Below the pieces are notes generated by a model, which saw only the letters and a program-made list of their open reading frames with translations, made no database searches and was not told where the DNA came from. DNA of 64,000 nt from DTLC01 sp964555645 (GTDB taxonomy: Bacteria; Verrucomicrobiota; Verrucomicrobiia; Limisphaerales; DTLC01). Positions 47,330 to 56,647 of the stretch are shown here, piece after piece. The stretch is from positions 1 to 64,000 of the forward strand of contig CAZKTA010000011.1 in assembly GCA_964555645.1 (NCBI GenBank), in the 5' to 3' direction. Both the position numbers and the translations under genes were made by a program. Positions within the stretch are counted from its first letter, which is position 1. Each line of letters starts with the position of its first letter.

Positions 47330-50300
47330 ATGAGCGAAATTCCTGAGTCAACCGGGCTGGTTAACCGGCGCAGCCGATGGCCGCGCAGAATTGCGATTGT
47401 GCTGGCCGTGTTTGTTGCGTTGTTTGTGTGCGTGTATTTTATCGTGACAAGCGCACCGTTTTTCAAGGGTGTTATTTTGCCGCGGATAGGTCGTATACTC
47501 GGAGCCGAGCTCACGGTTGCAGATGCATCAATCAGCCCGTTTAAACGCGTTGTTCTTCGCCAGCTTAATGTCAGACCGCTTGGGCAAGACCCTTTGTTAA
47601 CGGCCAGTGAAGTGCGTGCGCAGTACTCATTGCTGGACATAATGCGCGGCAAGATCAGCGTGGACGAGCTTGCAGTTGAGTTACCCGTGCTGACCGTGGT
47701 GCAAAATGCAGATGGTACATCGAACCTTGATCCGATCCGAAATGCACTAGCTGCAAAAGCTGCTCCGCCCCGAGAACGGAAGCCATCAAAGCCAGCCCAA
47801 GTTGACATCAAAAAGATCGTGTTCAACAACGGGTCGGTGCAATATGTGAGTCGTGCCAAAGATAGACCCGATAGTTTGGTTGCCCTGACAAATTTGACGG
47901 TTGCAATTTCTGAGGTTAAGAACGCCCACACAGGCCGGCTCAGTCTGAGTGGTGAACTAAACGTCGTCCAACATTCCGGCGCCACTGGCGGGTTGGGGTC
48001 GCTTTCGGGGAAACTGCTGGCCGACTTTGGGTTTGGTTTGCTTGCAGAGGCGCGCCCCGGAACGATAACCGGCACATTGCAGGTCGAGACGACTGCAGCC
48101 ACTGGTACTTTGAGCGATTTTGCACTCATGCGCTGTGAGCTGAATTGCGATGTTCTGCCAAGTGAAATCAGGAATGTTGCTCTGCGCTTTTTCAAGTCGG
48201 GAGCTGTTCTTGGGCAAATACGTCTCAGCGGGCCATTCGACATGGAAAAAATCGCAGGCGATTTGGCAGTCGAGGTTCTTAATCTAGACAGGCAGGTATT
48301 GAACATAGCCGGTGCAGTAGCCGGGTTTGATTTTGGCACCACGACAATTAGTTCGAGCAACCGGCTCCAAATTACCCAGGGCGCAACCGCGGTATTACTA
48401 ACGGGCCAGCTTGATGCACGGCGGTTCACTGTGTCACGTGCAGGACAGAGCACGCCTATGATCGAGTTGCGCGGTAATTATAAGCTAACTGTTGACCGAC
48501 AAGCTGCACTTGTGGAGTTTGAAAACCTTGCTTTAACTGGCACGCAGAACGGGCGCACGTTGTTAGAAGCGCGCCTGGCGCGGCCGATGACAATTGCATG
48601 GGGGGCTACAACGAGCGCACTGCCCGACTCAACATTTGAGTTGCGCCTGACCGGGTTAGAGCTTGCCGATTGGAAACCGTTTATTGGCCAGGTTGCTTCT
48701 GGTGGGAAAGTTGATCTGCAAGTAAAAGTTGCGTCTGAACAAGCCGGACAAGCCTTGCGGTTCGAGCTTGTGGCAAATGTAGGTGATCTAGAGCTGTTGT
48801 TGGGCACGAATCGTGTCAGCGGCCTTGACGTACGAACCGAGACACGCGGCCAAACAAAGGCGCTTACCAAGGTCACGGTAAGCGAGCTTATTGGGCGGGC
48901 TGCTTTAGGCGGTCGTGAAATTTTCACACTCAATGGCACCGGCAATTTCGACATCGGCGAACAGCTTGGAGAAGCTCAATTTAAGTTAAGGGGCGCATTG
49001 CCAACGGTTACGCCTGTGCTCAGTACAGGGGATTTAACAGTGTCAGCCGGGACATTTGCGCTCGAGACACGCCTCAGCCAGAAGAAGGATACGCACCAGT
49101 TAACCGGTACGTTTCAGCTTGATTCCTTGGCTGGCCGTGCCGGCGCCATCGAGTTTAGGGATTTTGACGCCGCCGCTGAGTTCAACTTCGGCCACAGGGC
49201 CGGCCAGCTCGAACTCAACACAGTCAAATGCGCATTTTTCCAGGCACGCAAGCCGTGCGGGACCGCAGAGTTAAAAGGTAGGCTTAACGTTAAGGACCGC
49301 AGCGGCGAGTTGACAGCGCAGCTCGCTGGGTTGACCGAGCGCGCTTTGGCGCCTGTGCTGGGGCCAATGTTGAAAGAAACAAAACTGGTGTCGGTAACAC
49401 TCGATTGCACGGCCTCGGCAAAGCTCGACGCTGCAGGCACCGGAACTGCAAAGGCGGATTTGCTTGTGACGAACCTGGTCATTGCCAGCCCGCAAATGAA
49501 AGCACCGACCAAGCCCCTCGAAGCCAAGCTGCTGGTTGATATTTTTATTCGCACGCAATTGGTTGAGCTGCGGCAGTGCGAGCTTGTTCTCAGCCCGACC
49601 GCACGCGCACAAAACCAGCTCGGCGTAACTGGTGCCATTGATTTGTCAAAGCCGGACGCAATCTCGGGCCAGCTACAGCTAGCTGCCGACTCACTCGATT
49701 TTACCCCTTATTACGATGCGTTTGTGGGTGACAGCGCGCAAAAGCAACCCGTAACACCTCCCCAAAAAGCCACACAAAAAGAGCCTGAAGCAATGAATCT
49801 GCCGATCGGCAATTTGGGCGTTGATGTCGCAATTAGAAAGTTCTATCTGCGCGAAGTCGAGATCACAAATTTCCAAGCAAGCGCACAAATTCGTGGCGAG
49901 CACGTTCTGCTCAGCCCGGTACGCTTCCTGTTAAACGGCGGCACCGTAAATGCAAAGGCCGATCTTGACCTTCGCGTGGCCGGGTACCGTTACGACGTAA
50001 ACTTCAGCGCAGCAGATGTACCAATTGCGCCTTTGGCAAACTCGTTCTCGGTGGATTACCGCAACCTTGCTGCAGGCACATTGTTTGCCAAAGCAGATGT
50101 AAAAGGTGCCGGTATAACAGGGACAAGCCTGCAGCGAACACTTACAGGCACAGCGGCAATCACGCTGACAAACGCGAATGTGCAGTTGGTCGGGCGCAAA
50201 GCAAAGCTATTGATTACGCCAATCGCATTTGTGCTCGGCCTAGACGAACTGGTGCGCGCTGGTGTGATTGGACTTAATGCTCAATTTGTCGCGGGCAACG

Positions 50301-50773
50301 GAGTAATCAAACTTAACCGGGGCGAAGTTTTGAGTGATTTGTTCATTGCCCGCACAGAAGGCGACATACAAATTGCGCCTAGCTTGGCCGAGTCGCGTAT
50401 CAACGATTGGCCGATTACCATTGCATTGCGCAGGTCACTAGCACAAAAGGCCCGGCTGATATCGCCCAACGAACAACCTGACGCGGCATTTATTAACCTG
50501 CCAGTTTTTGCCAAGGTCAGCGGCACGGTTGAAAAACCAGAGGCTAAGACCGACAAGCTTGTGATTGCTGGCTTGATCGCAAAAAGTGCGGGTGCAATAC
50601 CGGGCGTTGTCGGGGATAAGGCAGGTGCAATACTGCAGGGTGTAGGCGGACTTTTAACAGGTCAATTGCCGAGTGGCACCAATCAAGCCACAAATCAACC
50701 TGCAACAAACGCTCCGCCGCAGACACCGGTTCTGCCACTTAATCCGCTGGACCTGCTCAGGAAACGCCAATAG
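47330..50773 (+). CDS. AsmA-like inner-membrane-anchored protein
   Basis: 1147 residues from ATG 47330. One N-terminal membrane helix (IAIVLAVFVALFVCVYFIV) follows basic residues, then a very long periplasmic beta-rich region with AsmA-type segments: LTVADASISPFKRVVLRQL, ARYSLLDIMRGKISVDELAV-like repeats, and an AsmA C-terminal part with GYRYDVNFSAADVPIAPLAN, LAAGTLFAKADVKG and GNGVIKLNRGEVLSDLF. Ends with a Pro/Asn-rich tail. AsmA/TamB-type proteins are thought to bridge the membranes and move phospholipids to the outer membrane. Confidence 0.85.
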   Translation: MSEIPESTGLVNRRSRWPRRIAIVLAVFVALFVCVYFIVTSAPFFKGVILPRIGRILGAELTVADASISPFKRVVLRQLNVRPLGQDPLLTASEVRAQYSLLDIMRGKISVDELAVELPVLTVVQNADGTSNLDPIRNALAAKAAPPRERKPSKPAQVDIKKIVFNNGSVQYVSRAKDRPDSLVALTNLTVAISEVKNAHTGRLSLSGELNVVQHSGATGGLGSLSGKLLADFGFGLLAEARPGTITGTLQVETTAATGTLSDFALMRCELNCDVLPSEIRNVALRFFKSGAVLGQIRLSGPFDMEKIAGDLAVEVLNLDRQVLNIAGAVAGFDFGTTTISSSNRLQITQGATAVLLTGQLDARRFTVSRAGQSTPMIELRGNYKLTVDRQAALVEFENLALTGTQNGRTLLEARLARPMTIAWGATTSALPDSTFELRLTGLELADWKPFIGQVASGGKVDLQVKVASEQAGQALRFELVANVGDLELLLGTNRVSGLDVRTETRGQTKALTKVTVSELIGRAALGGREIFTLNGTGNFDIGEQLGEAQFKLRGALPTVTPVLSTGDLTVSAGTFALETRLSQKKDTHQLTGTFQLDSLAGRAGAIEFRDFDAAAEFNFGHRAGQLELNTVKCAFFQARKPCGTAELKGRLNVKDRSGELTAQLAGLTERALAPVLGPMLKETKLVSVTLDCTASAKLDAAGTGTAKADLLVTNLVIASPQMKAPTKPLEAKLLVDIFIRTQLVELRQCELVLSPTARAQNQLGVTGAIDLSKPDAISGQLQLAADSLDFTPYYDAFVGDSAQKQPVTPPQKATQKEPEAMNLPIGNLGVDVAIRKFYLREVEITNFQASAQIRGEHVLLSPVRFLLNGGTVNAKADLDLRVAGYRYDVNFSAADVPIAPLANSFSVDYRNLAAGTLFAKADVKGAGITGTSLQRTLTGTAAITLTNANVQLVGRKAKLLITPIAFVLGLDELVRAGVIGLNAQFVAGNGVIKLNRGEVLSDLFIARTEGDIQIAPSLAESRINDWPITIALRRSLAQKARLISPNEQPDAAFINLPVFAKVSGTVEKPEAKTDKLVIAGLIAKSAGAIPGVVGDKAGAILQGVGGLLTGQLPSGTNQATNQPATNAPPQTPVLPLNPLDLLRKRQ

Positions 50774-51003
50774 CGTATTTGAAAAAACCTGGGTTTGTTG
50801 ACCACGCCTTAAGGTTTGTGGTGTGATGAAAACACCTCAAAACGCGGACTGCGAGCAATTGTCATTACCCCACCGCATATCCGGAACGAAGTTTTTTCAA
50901 GCAGGCTCCACGCCAGTCCATGCGTTTGCAGCAGATGCTGACACTGAGAGACTCCTGCACATGGCCTTTGCCAAACCGGACTTTTTCTGTTACGAAACCG
51001 GCC

Positions 51004-52404
51004 ATGGACGCGGTGATAAACTACCTACGGCGCAACCAAGCGCGATTCGTTGACGAGCTATGTGAGTATCTGCGATTACCGAGTGTATCTGCCCAGAGAC
51101 AACATAGGAAAGATGTTGCGCGGTGCGCAGATTGGCTGGCAACGCACTGCCGGCGGCTTGGCCTCGAGACTCGGGTTTACAAAACAAATGGCCACCCAAT
51201 TGTCGTTGCGAAAACACCGCGCAGCGCAGTCGTTGCTTCGGAGAAGAGTCAACACCCACCTCGGTTTGTTGTCTATGGCCACTACGATGTCCAACCGCCC
51301 GAGCCATTGGACCCGTGGGAGTCGCCGCCGTTTGAGCCACGGATCCGGGGTAAACGATTGTACGCACGCGGTGCTGCGGATAACAAAGGCCAACACTTCG
51401 CGCATTTGAAAGCTGTCGAAGCGTATCTGAAAACAGCCACACCATTGCCCTGCACCATAACTTTCGTCATCGAGGGCGAGGAAGAAATCGGCAGTGCAAA
51501 CCTCGAGTCGTTTTTGTGCAAACACAAGTCTGAACTGCTGGCTGATGCGATTGTGATTTCTGACACGGGCATGCCTGGGTTGAAGTATCCGGCGCTCACA
51601 TACGGTTTGCGCGGAATTATTTCGTTCGAGATTACGGTGTACGGCCCAAAAACTGACCTACACTCGGGCATTTACGGGGGTGCAGTGGATAATCCAGCGC
51701 TCGTGTTATGCACCTTGCTTGCCAAGACACGGGCCAGTGACGGCAGAATTGCAGTTCCAGGGTTTTACGATGATGTGGTGCCGCTCACTGATTATGAACG
51801 GCGTCAGCTCGCCCGACTGCCGCTCAAGGACAAGGACTTTAAGCGCCTGCTAGGCGTACGCAAAGTATTCGGCGAACCTGGATTTTCCACCGAAGAACGC
51901 AGAAGCACGCGGCCTACGTTTGAGATCAACGGGCTTACGAGCGGGTACCAGGGCGAGGGCAGTAAAACTATCGTTCCAGCCTGGGCGCACGCCAAAGTGA
52001 CATGCCGACTTGTGCCAAACCAAAGGCCGGAGCGAATTAGACGGTTGGTCTGCGATTTTTTGCGGCGCGCATGTCCGCCCACTGTTCGGCTTGATATCAG
52101 AGCTGGAGCAGGCTCTGAACCGTATATGATTTCACCTGAAAGTCCACTTGCAAAAGCTGCGCTTCGAGCGTTAAAAGCCGCATTCGGCACTGAACCGCTA
52201 TTGATGCGCGAAGGCGGCTCGATCCCAATTGTACCGCAGATGAGTCGGACTTTGGATGCAGACGTGATTTTGCTTGGGCTGGCATTGCCTGATGCAAATG
52301 CACACGGTCCCAATGAGAATCTACACCTCAACTGCTTTGCTAGGGGCCAATTGTTAAGCGCACATTTGTGGCAAGAGCTAAGCCGTGCCAAAGCAAAGGC
52401 ATAA
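51004..52404 (+). CDS. M20 family dipeptidase/metallopeptidase
   Basis: 466 residues from ATG 51004 (MDAVINYLRRNQARFVDELC). Zinc site motifs are present: VYGHYDVQP (His, Asp), ARGAADNKGQHFAH (Asp), VIEGEEEIGS (Glu-Glu), SDTGMPG and LHSGIYGG, with HGPNENLHL near the end. The order is that of M20 dipeptidases related to carnosinase/DapE. It cleaves dipeptides or N-acyl amino acids in the cytoplasm; no signal peptide. Its stop lies in the T-run of a terminator that serves the opposite gene. Confidence 0.93.
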   Translation: MDAVINYLRRNQARFVDELCEYLRLPSVSAQRQHRKDVARCADWLATHCRRLGLETRVYKTNGHPIVVAKTPRSAVVASEKSQHPPRFVVYGHYDVQPPEPLDPWESPPFEPRIRGKRLYARGAADNKGQHFAHLKAVEAYLKTATPLPCTITFVIEGEEEIGSANLESFLCKHKSELLADAIVISDTGMPGLKYPALTYGLRGIISFEITVYGPKTDLHSGIYGGAVDNPALVLCTLLAKTRASDGRIAVPGFYDDVVPLTDYERRQLARLPLKDKDFKRLLGVRKVFGEPGFSTEERRSTRPTFEINGLTSGYQGEGSKTIVPAWAHAKVTCRLVPNQRPERIRRLVCDFLRRACPPTVRLDIRAGAGSEPYMISPESPLAKAALRALKAAFGTEPLLMREGGSIPIVPQMSRTLDADVILLGLALPDANAHGPNENLHLNCFARGQLLSAHLWQELSRAKAKA

Positions 52405-52436
52405 AAAAATTTGGGCGCCCGAAAAAGAGCGCCCAA
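52402..52436 (-). terminator. Intrinsic terminator of the pilin gene
   Basis: Perfect 8-bp inverted repeat TTGGGCGC (52411-52418) / GCGCCCAA (52429-52436). On the minus strand the hairpin is followed by seven Ts (complement of the A-run 52404-52409). It lies 28 nt after the pilin stop and overlaps the end of the convergent M20 gene. Confidence 0.85.
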
Positions 52437-52463
52437 CCACATTTCAGCCAAAAAAAGGCGGGT

Positions 52464-53234
52464 TTACGGAATTAACAATACATTCGAAACGCCACCTGTG
52501 CCCACATCGCCAGTTACACGCACTGCATCACGTAGCCTAGCCGAGGTCAATTGTTGTACGCTGCCGTCACCCATGCAAATGTCGCCAGCCTTGGTATGCA
52601 TTCTCTCGGTGAAACCGTAAGTGGTGTCGTTAGCGCCTGCAACATATGGGAGGAACACACACTGGCTCGGGCCGTAACCATAGCCGTCATTTGCCGTCAT
52701 TGCTGCTGTTGTTCCACCTCCAACTGTTCGGAATATGTTGCGATCTCCTGCCAAAAACATACTCGGCTGTGTTTCGTCGGCATCGCGACCTACAAAGAAT
52801 GAAAGGTTTGTGTTATTGAACCACGCAGGCACTTGATTCAGTACCGCACCGAAGTTCGCCGCAGGATTTCTGCCATCCGCAGGACAAATTAATATCTTGG
52901 GGAGGCTCAACTCGTTCGACATTACACCGTAAACCTGGTGAATGTAAGAGCAAACGTTGGGACCACCCGGAACGTAGGCTGCGATTTGAGCTTGATTTGG
53001 TGGGCCGCCTTGGTCAGAAGGCACACGTTGTGGGAACCTGTCATTGTTATCGTTGGCAAATACGCGATATGCCAACCCGATCTGTTTTAGGTTGTTAACG
53101 CATTGGATCCGTTGCGCCTTTTTCTTTGCTGCAGCTAGTGCAGGCAAAAGTAAACCAGCTAAGATCGCAATGATCGCGATCACGACCAGTAGCTCAATCA
53201 GCGTGAAAGCCAACCATTTTTTACTGTTTTTCAT
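52464..53234 (-). CDS. Type IV pilin-like protein (prepilin N-terminal methylation motif, DG tail)
   Basis: 256 residues. Class III signal KKWLA|FTLIELLVVIAIIAIL with Glu5, then LAAAKKKAQRIQCVNNLKQIG as in DUF1559/verrucomicrobial pseudopilins. Near the end is a short H-x9-DG-like motif (MHTKAGDICMGDGSVQQL). It is probably a major or abundant pilin or pseudopilin subunit. It has its own terminator (52402-52436) and a sigma-54 promoter 91 nt upstream. No Shine-Dalgarno precedes ATG 53234. Confidence 0.92.
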   Translation of the reverse strand: MKNSKKWLAFTLIELLVVIAIIAILAGLLLPALAAAKKKAQRIQCVNNLKQIGLAYRVFANDNNDRFPQRVPSDQGGPPNQAQIAAYVPGGPNVCSYIHQVYGVMSNELSLPKILICPADGRNPAANFGAVLNQVPAWFNNTNLSFFVGRDADETQPSMFLAGDRNIFRTVGGGTTAAMTANDGYGYGPSQCVFLPYVAGANDTTYGFTERMHTKAGDICMGDGSVQQLTSARLRDAVRVTGDVGTGGVSNVLLIP

Positions 53235-53324
53235 ACGACGTTTTTCGTTTTAGTTTTTTGACCCGGGCCGCGGCCAAAACCAAGCACCAGCCGCCTGTCA
53301 TGCCCAAGTCACAACAAGGCACAA

Positions 53325-53341
53325 AGCAATGTCGGTGCCAA
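53325..53341 (-). promoter_or_regulatory. Sigma-54 promoter of the pilin gene
   Basis: Minus-strand TTGGCACCGACATTGCT matches the -24/-12 consensus TTGGCACG-N4-TTGCW at all but one position and has the invariant GG-N10-GC. Transcription would start near 53314, giving a leader of about 80 nt to ATG 53234. Pilin genes are sigma-54-controlled in many bacteria. Confidence 0.8.
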
Positions 53342-53402
53342 TACATTTTACCCGCATAAATAAAGGGTTTTTGAAATCTCCACCATCAATGTGTGCGTGT
53401 GT

Positions 53403-53422
53403 TTCACGCGTTTTCGCGTGAA
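53403..53422. promoter_or_regulatory. Inverted repeat upstream of the sigma-54 promoter (possible activator site)
   Basis: TTCACGCG-TTTT-CGCGTGAA is a perfect 8-bp inverted repeat; a third arm TCACGC follows at 53425-53430. It is about 75 nt upstream of the -24 box. It may bind an enhancer-binding protein such as a PilR-type activator, or simply form a hairpin. The left arm TGTTTCACG resembles half a parS site, but the halves are 8 bp apart. Confidence 0.45.
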
Positions 53423-53668
53423 TCTCACGCAAACCCGCAGTTCAACATTTATCCGCGCTGCAGCACTCTGACTTTACGGCGTTGCGACTCGGCAAAAACT
53501 CATGCGGACTGCAGGAATTATTAGCAAGTAGATCGGACGCGACTCGTGATTAAATGCGAGATATTTAAGTTTAAGCTCACGAAAAAGTGCTAGGGCGCTC
53601 TTCTTGGCATGCATGCTCACAACTTGGCGTTAGCCAGGCTAACCCGCACGTGTCGCTCCAGACAAGAT

Positions 53669-54847
53669 TCAGCGCTGTCGGTTATTCCCTCGTTCATGTG
53701 CGGCGCAAAGCTCCTTTCTGCGCCGCCATAATTCGGCCGGCTTAAAAATGCCAAGTGGCGTGATTATACCTGTAACAAGTTCCGGCGGCGTGACGTCGAA
53801 TGCGGGATTGACCGCGCCACTAGATGGGTTAGCCACGCGGACATAAACCTGGCCTGTCTGTGAGTTTGGCTTACCGCGCCTTGCATTCCATAGCACACCC
53901 CAAGCGCCGAGTACCTCGGCTTCATCGCGCTGTTCGATTGTTATTTCGCGAGCAGATTTAAGCTGCCAGTCAAACGTTGACAATGGAACCGCTACGTAGA
54001 ACGGGATGCGATGGCGCCAGGCTAACACAGCTTTCGTGTAGGTACCTATTTTGTTTGTTATCTCACCGGTGCGCGCAATGACACGGTCGCTGCCGACTAT
54101 CACAAGGTCAATTTCGCCACGTTGCATGAGGTACCCGGCTGCGCTGTCTGCAATCACTTGATGCGAGATCCCCTGTTGTGCAAGCTCCCATGCTGTGAGA
54201 CTTGCACCCTGAGCACGTGGTCGTGTCTCACTGCAAAAAACATGGAATCGGCGACCTGCCGCATGTGCGGCGTACATTGGTGCAGTTGCAGTTCCAACGT
54301 CAACACATGCGAGCCAACCTGCGTTACAGTGTGTTAGTATGCGCATGCCATCCCGGATGAGTGCCAGGCCGTGTCCGCCAATTGCACGGCACTGTTCGAC
54401 GCTTTTGTTTGCAAATTCCTCGGCAGCAGCAAGTGCAAGTACCTGTTGCTCTGCAACAGTTTCGCCCGTCTGTATAGCCTGTTTAACTGCAAGCAGTGCG
54501 TTGAGTGGGTCAACTGCAGTTGGCCGCGCTGATTTTAGCGTTTCGAATGCGCGCTCGATATGCATGGTGAACTTTTGCAAGTTCGACCCCCGAAATGCAC
54601 GTGCAGCCTGGGCAAGTCCATAAGCTGCAGCCGCTGCAATTGCGGGTGCACCGCGCACAGCCATGTTGGCAATTGCCAGGGCGGTTTCGCGGTAATTGCG
54701 CGTGTGCAAGATGTTGAACCGGTGCGGCAAAAGCCGCTGGTCAATCAACAATACCGCGTTTTGCTCAGCGTCAAATGCAACGCTGCGGTAATGCTGTGTG
54801 CGGCCTGCAACAGTGACATTCACAAGTTGTGAACTTGCCTTTGACAT
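53669..54847 (-). CDS. mtnA: S-methyl-5-thioribose-1-phosphate isomerase
   Basis: 392 residues, as usual for MtnA. GAPAIAAAAAYGLA, the catalytic Cys in THCNAGWLAC, the catalytic Asp in VIVGSDRVIARTGEITNKIGT, and KTAxxLxxxxxxIPFYVAxPxxTFD-type end are present. It isomerises methylthioribose-1-phosphate in the methionine salvage pathway. No other salvage gene is in the window. It diverges from hpnA. Confidence 0.95.
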   Translation of the reverse strand: MSKASSQLVNVTVAGRTQHYRSVAFDAEQNAVLLIDQRLLPHRFNILHTRNYRETALAIANMAVRGAPAIAAAAAYGLAQAARAFRGSNLQKFTMHIERAFETLKSARPTAVDPLNALLAVKQAIQTGETVAEQQVLALAAAEEFANKSVEQCRAIGGHGLALIRDGMRILTHCNAGWLACVDVGTATAPMYAAHAAGRRFHVFCSETRPRAQGASLTAWELAQQGISHQVIADSAAGYLMQRGEIDLVIVGSDRVIARTGEITNKIGTYTKAVLAWRHRIPFYVAVPLSTFDWQLKSAREITIEQRDEAEVLGAWGVLWNARRGKPNSQTGQVYVRVANPSSGAVNPAFDVTPPELVTGIITPLGIFKPAELWRRRKELCAAHERGNNRQR

Positions 54848-54965
54848 TGCACCAACGCAATTTCAATCGGCGACGACTCTGGCCGCGGCAGGCAAATGGC
54901 TGACTGGGGTTGGTTGTGTATGGCGTAGCAGCGGCGTTTACTTTGCTGCCCGGCTCAAATGACAA

Positions 54966-55973
54966 ATGAAATGTTTTGTTACAGGCGCAACCGGGTTTAT
55001 CGGGTCGAATCTTGTGCATGCACTGGTCGAGCGCGGGCACAGTGTTAAGGCGCTGGTTCGACCCGGGTCAGACACACGCGCGCTGACCGGCATCGGATTT
55101 GAGCATGTGACCGGCGACTTATCAGATGGCCGCCTACTTGCCGAGGCGATGCGCGGATGCGACTGGTGTTTCCACGTGGCAGCGAGTTATCACCTCTGGC
55201 TGCCTGATTACAGGCCGATGTACCGGGCAAATGTCGAGGGCACACGCACAGTGCTGGAGGCTGCGGCAAAAGCAGGCTGCACGCGCATTGTGTACACCAG
55301 CACAGTCGGCTGTGTCGGCCTACCCAAACCGCTGCATGGGAAAGTGATCCCCGCTGATGAAAATACACCGGTCTCGGTAACCCAGATGAGCAACCATTAC
55401 AAACGCTCCAAATGGTTCGCCGAACAGGTTGCGCTCGAGCTAGCACGCAAGGGTTATCCGATTGTAATCGTGAACCCGACGGCGCCTGTTGGCCCGCGTG
55501 ATGTGAAGCCAACGCCAACCGGGATGGTTATAGTTGATTTTCTCAACCGGCGAATGCCGGCCTATCTTGATACAGGTTTGAACTGGGTCCACGTACGCGA
55601 TGTTGCAATTGGCCATATCTTAGCAGCCGAGAAAGGTCGCATCGGTGAGCGGTACATACTCGGCCACGCTGAAGGCAACTGGACAATGCAACAAACCTTA
55701 AAAGTGCTCGAGGAGTTGACCGGCATACCGGCTCCGCGGCTTCGGATTCCGTTCTGGGTGGCTCTGACCGCCGGTTACATTAGCGAAGCGCTTGCGGCAC
55801 TGACAGGTAAACCACCCCGCGCACCGCTTGCAGGTGTACGAATGGCAAGATACAAAATGTGGTTTAACCCGGCAAAGGCAACTCGTGAACTTGGCATGCC
55901 GCAAACGCCTCTTCACCAAGCGTTTACGGACGCAATTGAATGGTTCCGTGCCAATGGTTACCTGCGCGCGTAG
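54966..55973 (+). CDS. hpnA: Hopanoid-associated sugar epimerase (HpnA), extended SDR
   Basis: 335 residues. NAD(P) motif VTGATGFIGSNLVHALVERGH at residues 4-24, DL in GDLSDG, and the catalytic YxxxK as YKRSK in SNHYKRSKWFAEQVALE; NPTAPVGPRDVKPTPTG is characteristic of HpnA. Members cluster with hopanoid genes and are thought to act on sugar side chains, but none of the other hpn genes or squalene-hopene cyclase is here. Its last 16 nt overlap the convergent def gene. Confidence 0.85.
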   Translation: MKCFVTGATGFIGSNLVHALVERGHSVKALVRPGSDTRALTGIGFEHVTGDLSDGRLLAEAMRGCDWCFHVAASYHLWLPDYRPMYRANVEGTRTVLEAAAKAGCTRIVYTSTVGCVGLPKPLHGKVIPADENTPVSVTQMSNHYKRSKWFAEQVALELARKGYPIVIVNPTAPVGPRDVKPTPTGMVIVDFLNRRMPAYLDTGLNWVHVRDVAIGHILAAEKGRIGERYILGHAEGNWTMQQTLKVLEELTGIPAPRLRIPFWVALTAGYISEALAALTGKPPRAPLAGVRMARYKMWFNPAKATRELGMPQTPLHQAFTDAIEWFRANGYLRA

Positions 55974-56557
55974 GTTGCCTCTGGTTGGGTTTTGTTGCGC
56001 AGGGCAGCCTTCGTTGCTGCTTGCAGCGCAGTAAGTCGCTCTCTGAATTCTTCTTTGGCAGCCTTGCTCATTCTGTCAATGAACAATATCCCGCGCAGGT
56101 GGTCAGTTTCGTGCTGAATCACACGCGCTAGCAGGCCGCTGCACCTGAATTCGAGCTGGTTACCTTCCAAGTCTAGTGCAACTACGTCAACAGATTCTGC
56201 CCTGGCGATGTCAGCGTAAATTTCGGGAAAACTCAGGCAACCTTCCGCACTGGTAACTGAGCTACCAAGCAGTTTAAGCTCCGGATTGATAAGGACCATT
56301 GGCATAAACCTGGTTGGGTCAACCTCCTCACCACGCAGGTACAGTTTTGACGGTCTATCAGTTACGCCGCGCACATCGATCACTGTAAGCGCCACTGGCC
56401 GACCCACTTGATGTGCAGCTAGGCCAATGCCTTTTTCGGCGTGCATGGTCTGGAGCATGTGATGCGCAAACTGCCGCAGCTCGCTCGTCACAGCGCTAAT
56501 TTTTGCGCCTTTTTCCCTGAGTACAGGGTGACCATATTTGACAACTTCAAGGGTCAT
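55958..56557 (-). CDS. def: Peptide deformylase
   Basis: 199 residues. All three deformylase motifs are present: motif I GIGLAAHQVG (G-x-G-x-A-A-x-Q), motif II EGCLSFP (metal-ligand Cys), motif III QHETDHLRG (HExxH type). It removes the formyl group from new proteins. The ATG at 56557 gives VLREKGAKIS near the start as in other Def proteins. Its 3' end overlaps hpnA, which points the other way. Confidence 0.96.
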   Translation of the reverse strand: MTLEVVKYGHPVLREKGAKISAVTSELRQFAHHMLQTMHAEKGIGLAAHQVGRPVALTVIDVRGVTDRPSKLYLRGEEVDPTRFMPMVLINPELKLLGSSVTSAEGCLSFPEIYADIARAESVDVVALDLEGNQLEFRCSGLLARVIQHETDHLRGILFIDRMSKAAKEEFRERLTALQAATKAALRNKTQPEATYARR

Positions 56558-56647
56558 TGTTGGTGTTCAATCTGGCGCCTGGTGTGGCACTGGCACTTTT
56601 GCATCGCGCCACCTGGCATTGATCTGATTCATGCATTTACCATGGCG

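Larger units (their letters stand above)
53235..53668. other. Promoter region of the pilin gene
   Basis: 434 bp without a coding frame, between the pilin and mtnA. It contains the sigma-54 element at 53325-53341 and the inverted repeat at 53403-53422, which is in the range where activator sites of sigma-54 promoters often lie. Confidence 0.55.

Noticed and set aside
53400..53422. parS-like half sites TGTTTCACG and CGTGAA
   Set aside because: The halves are separated by 8 bp and the right arm ends differently from the parS consensus; better explained as a regulatory inverted repeat or hairpin.
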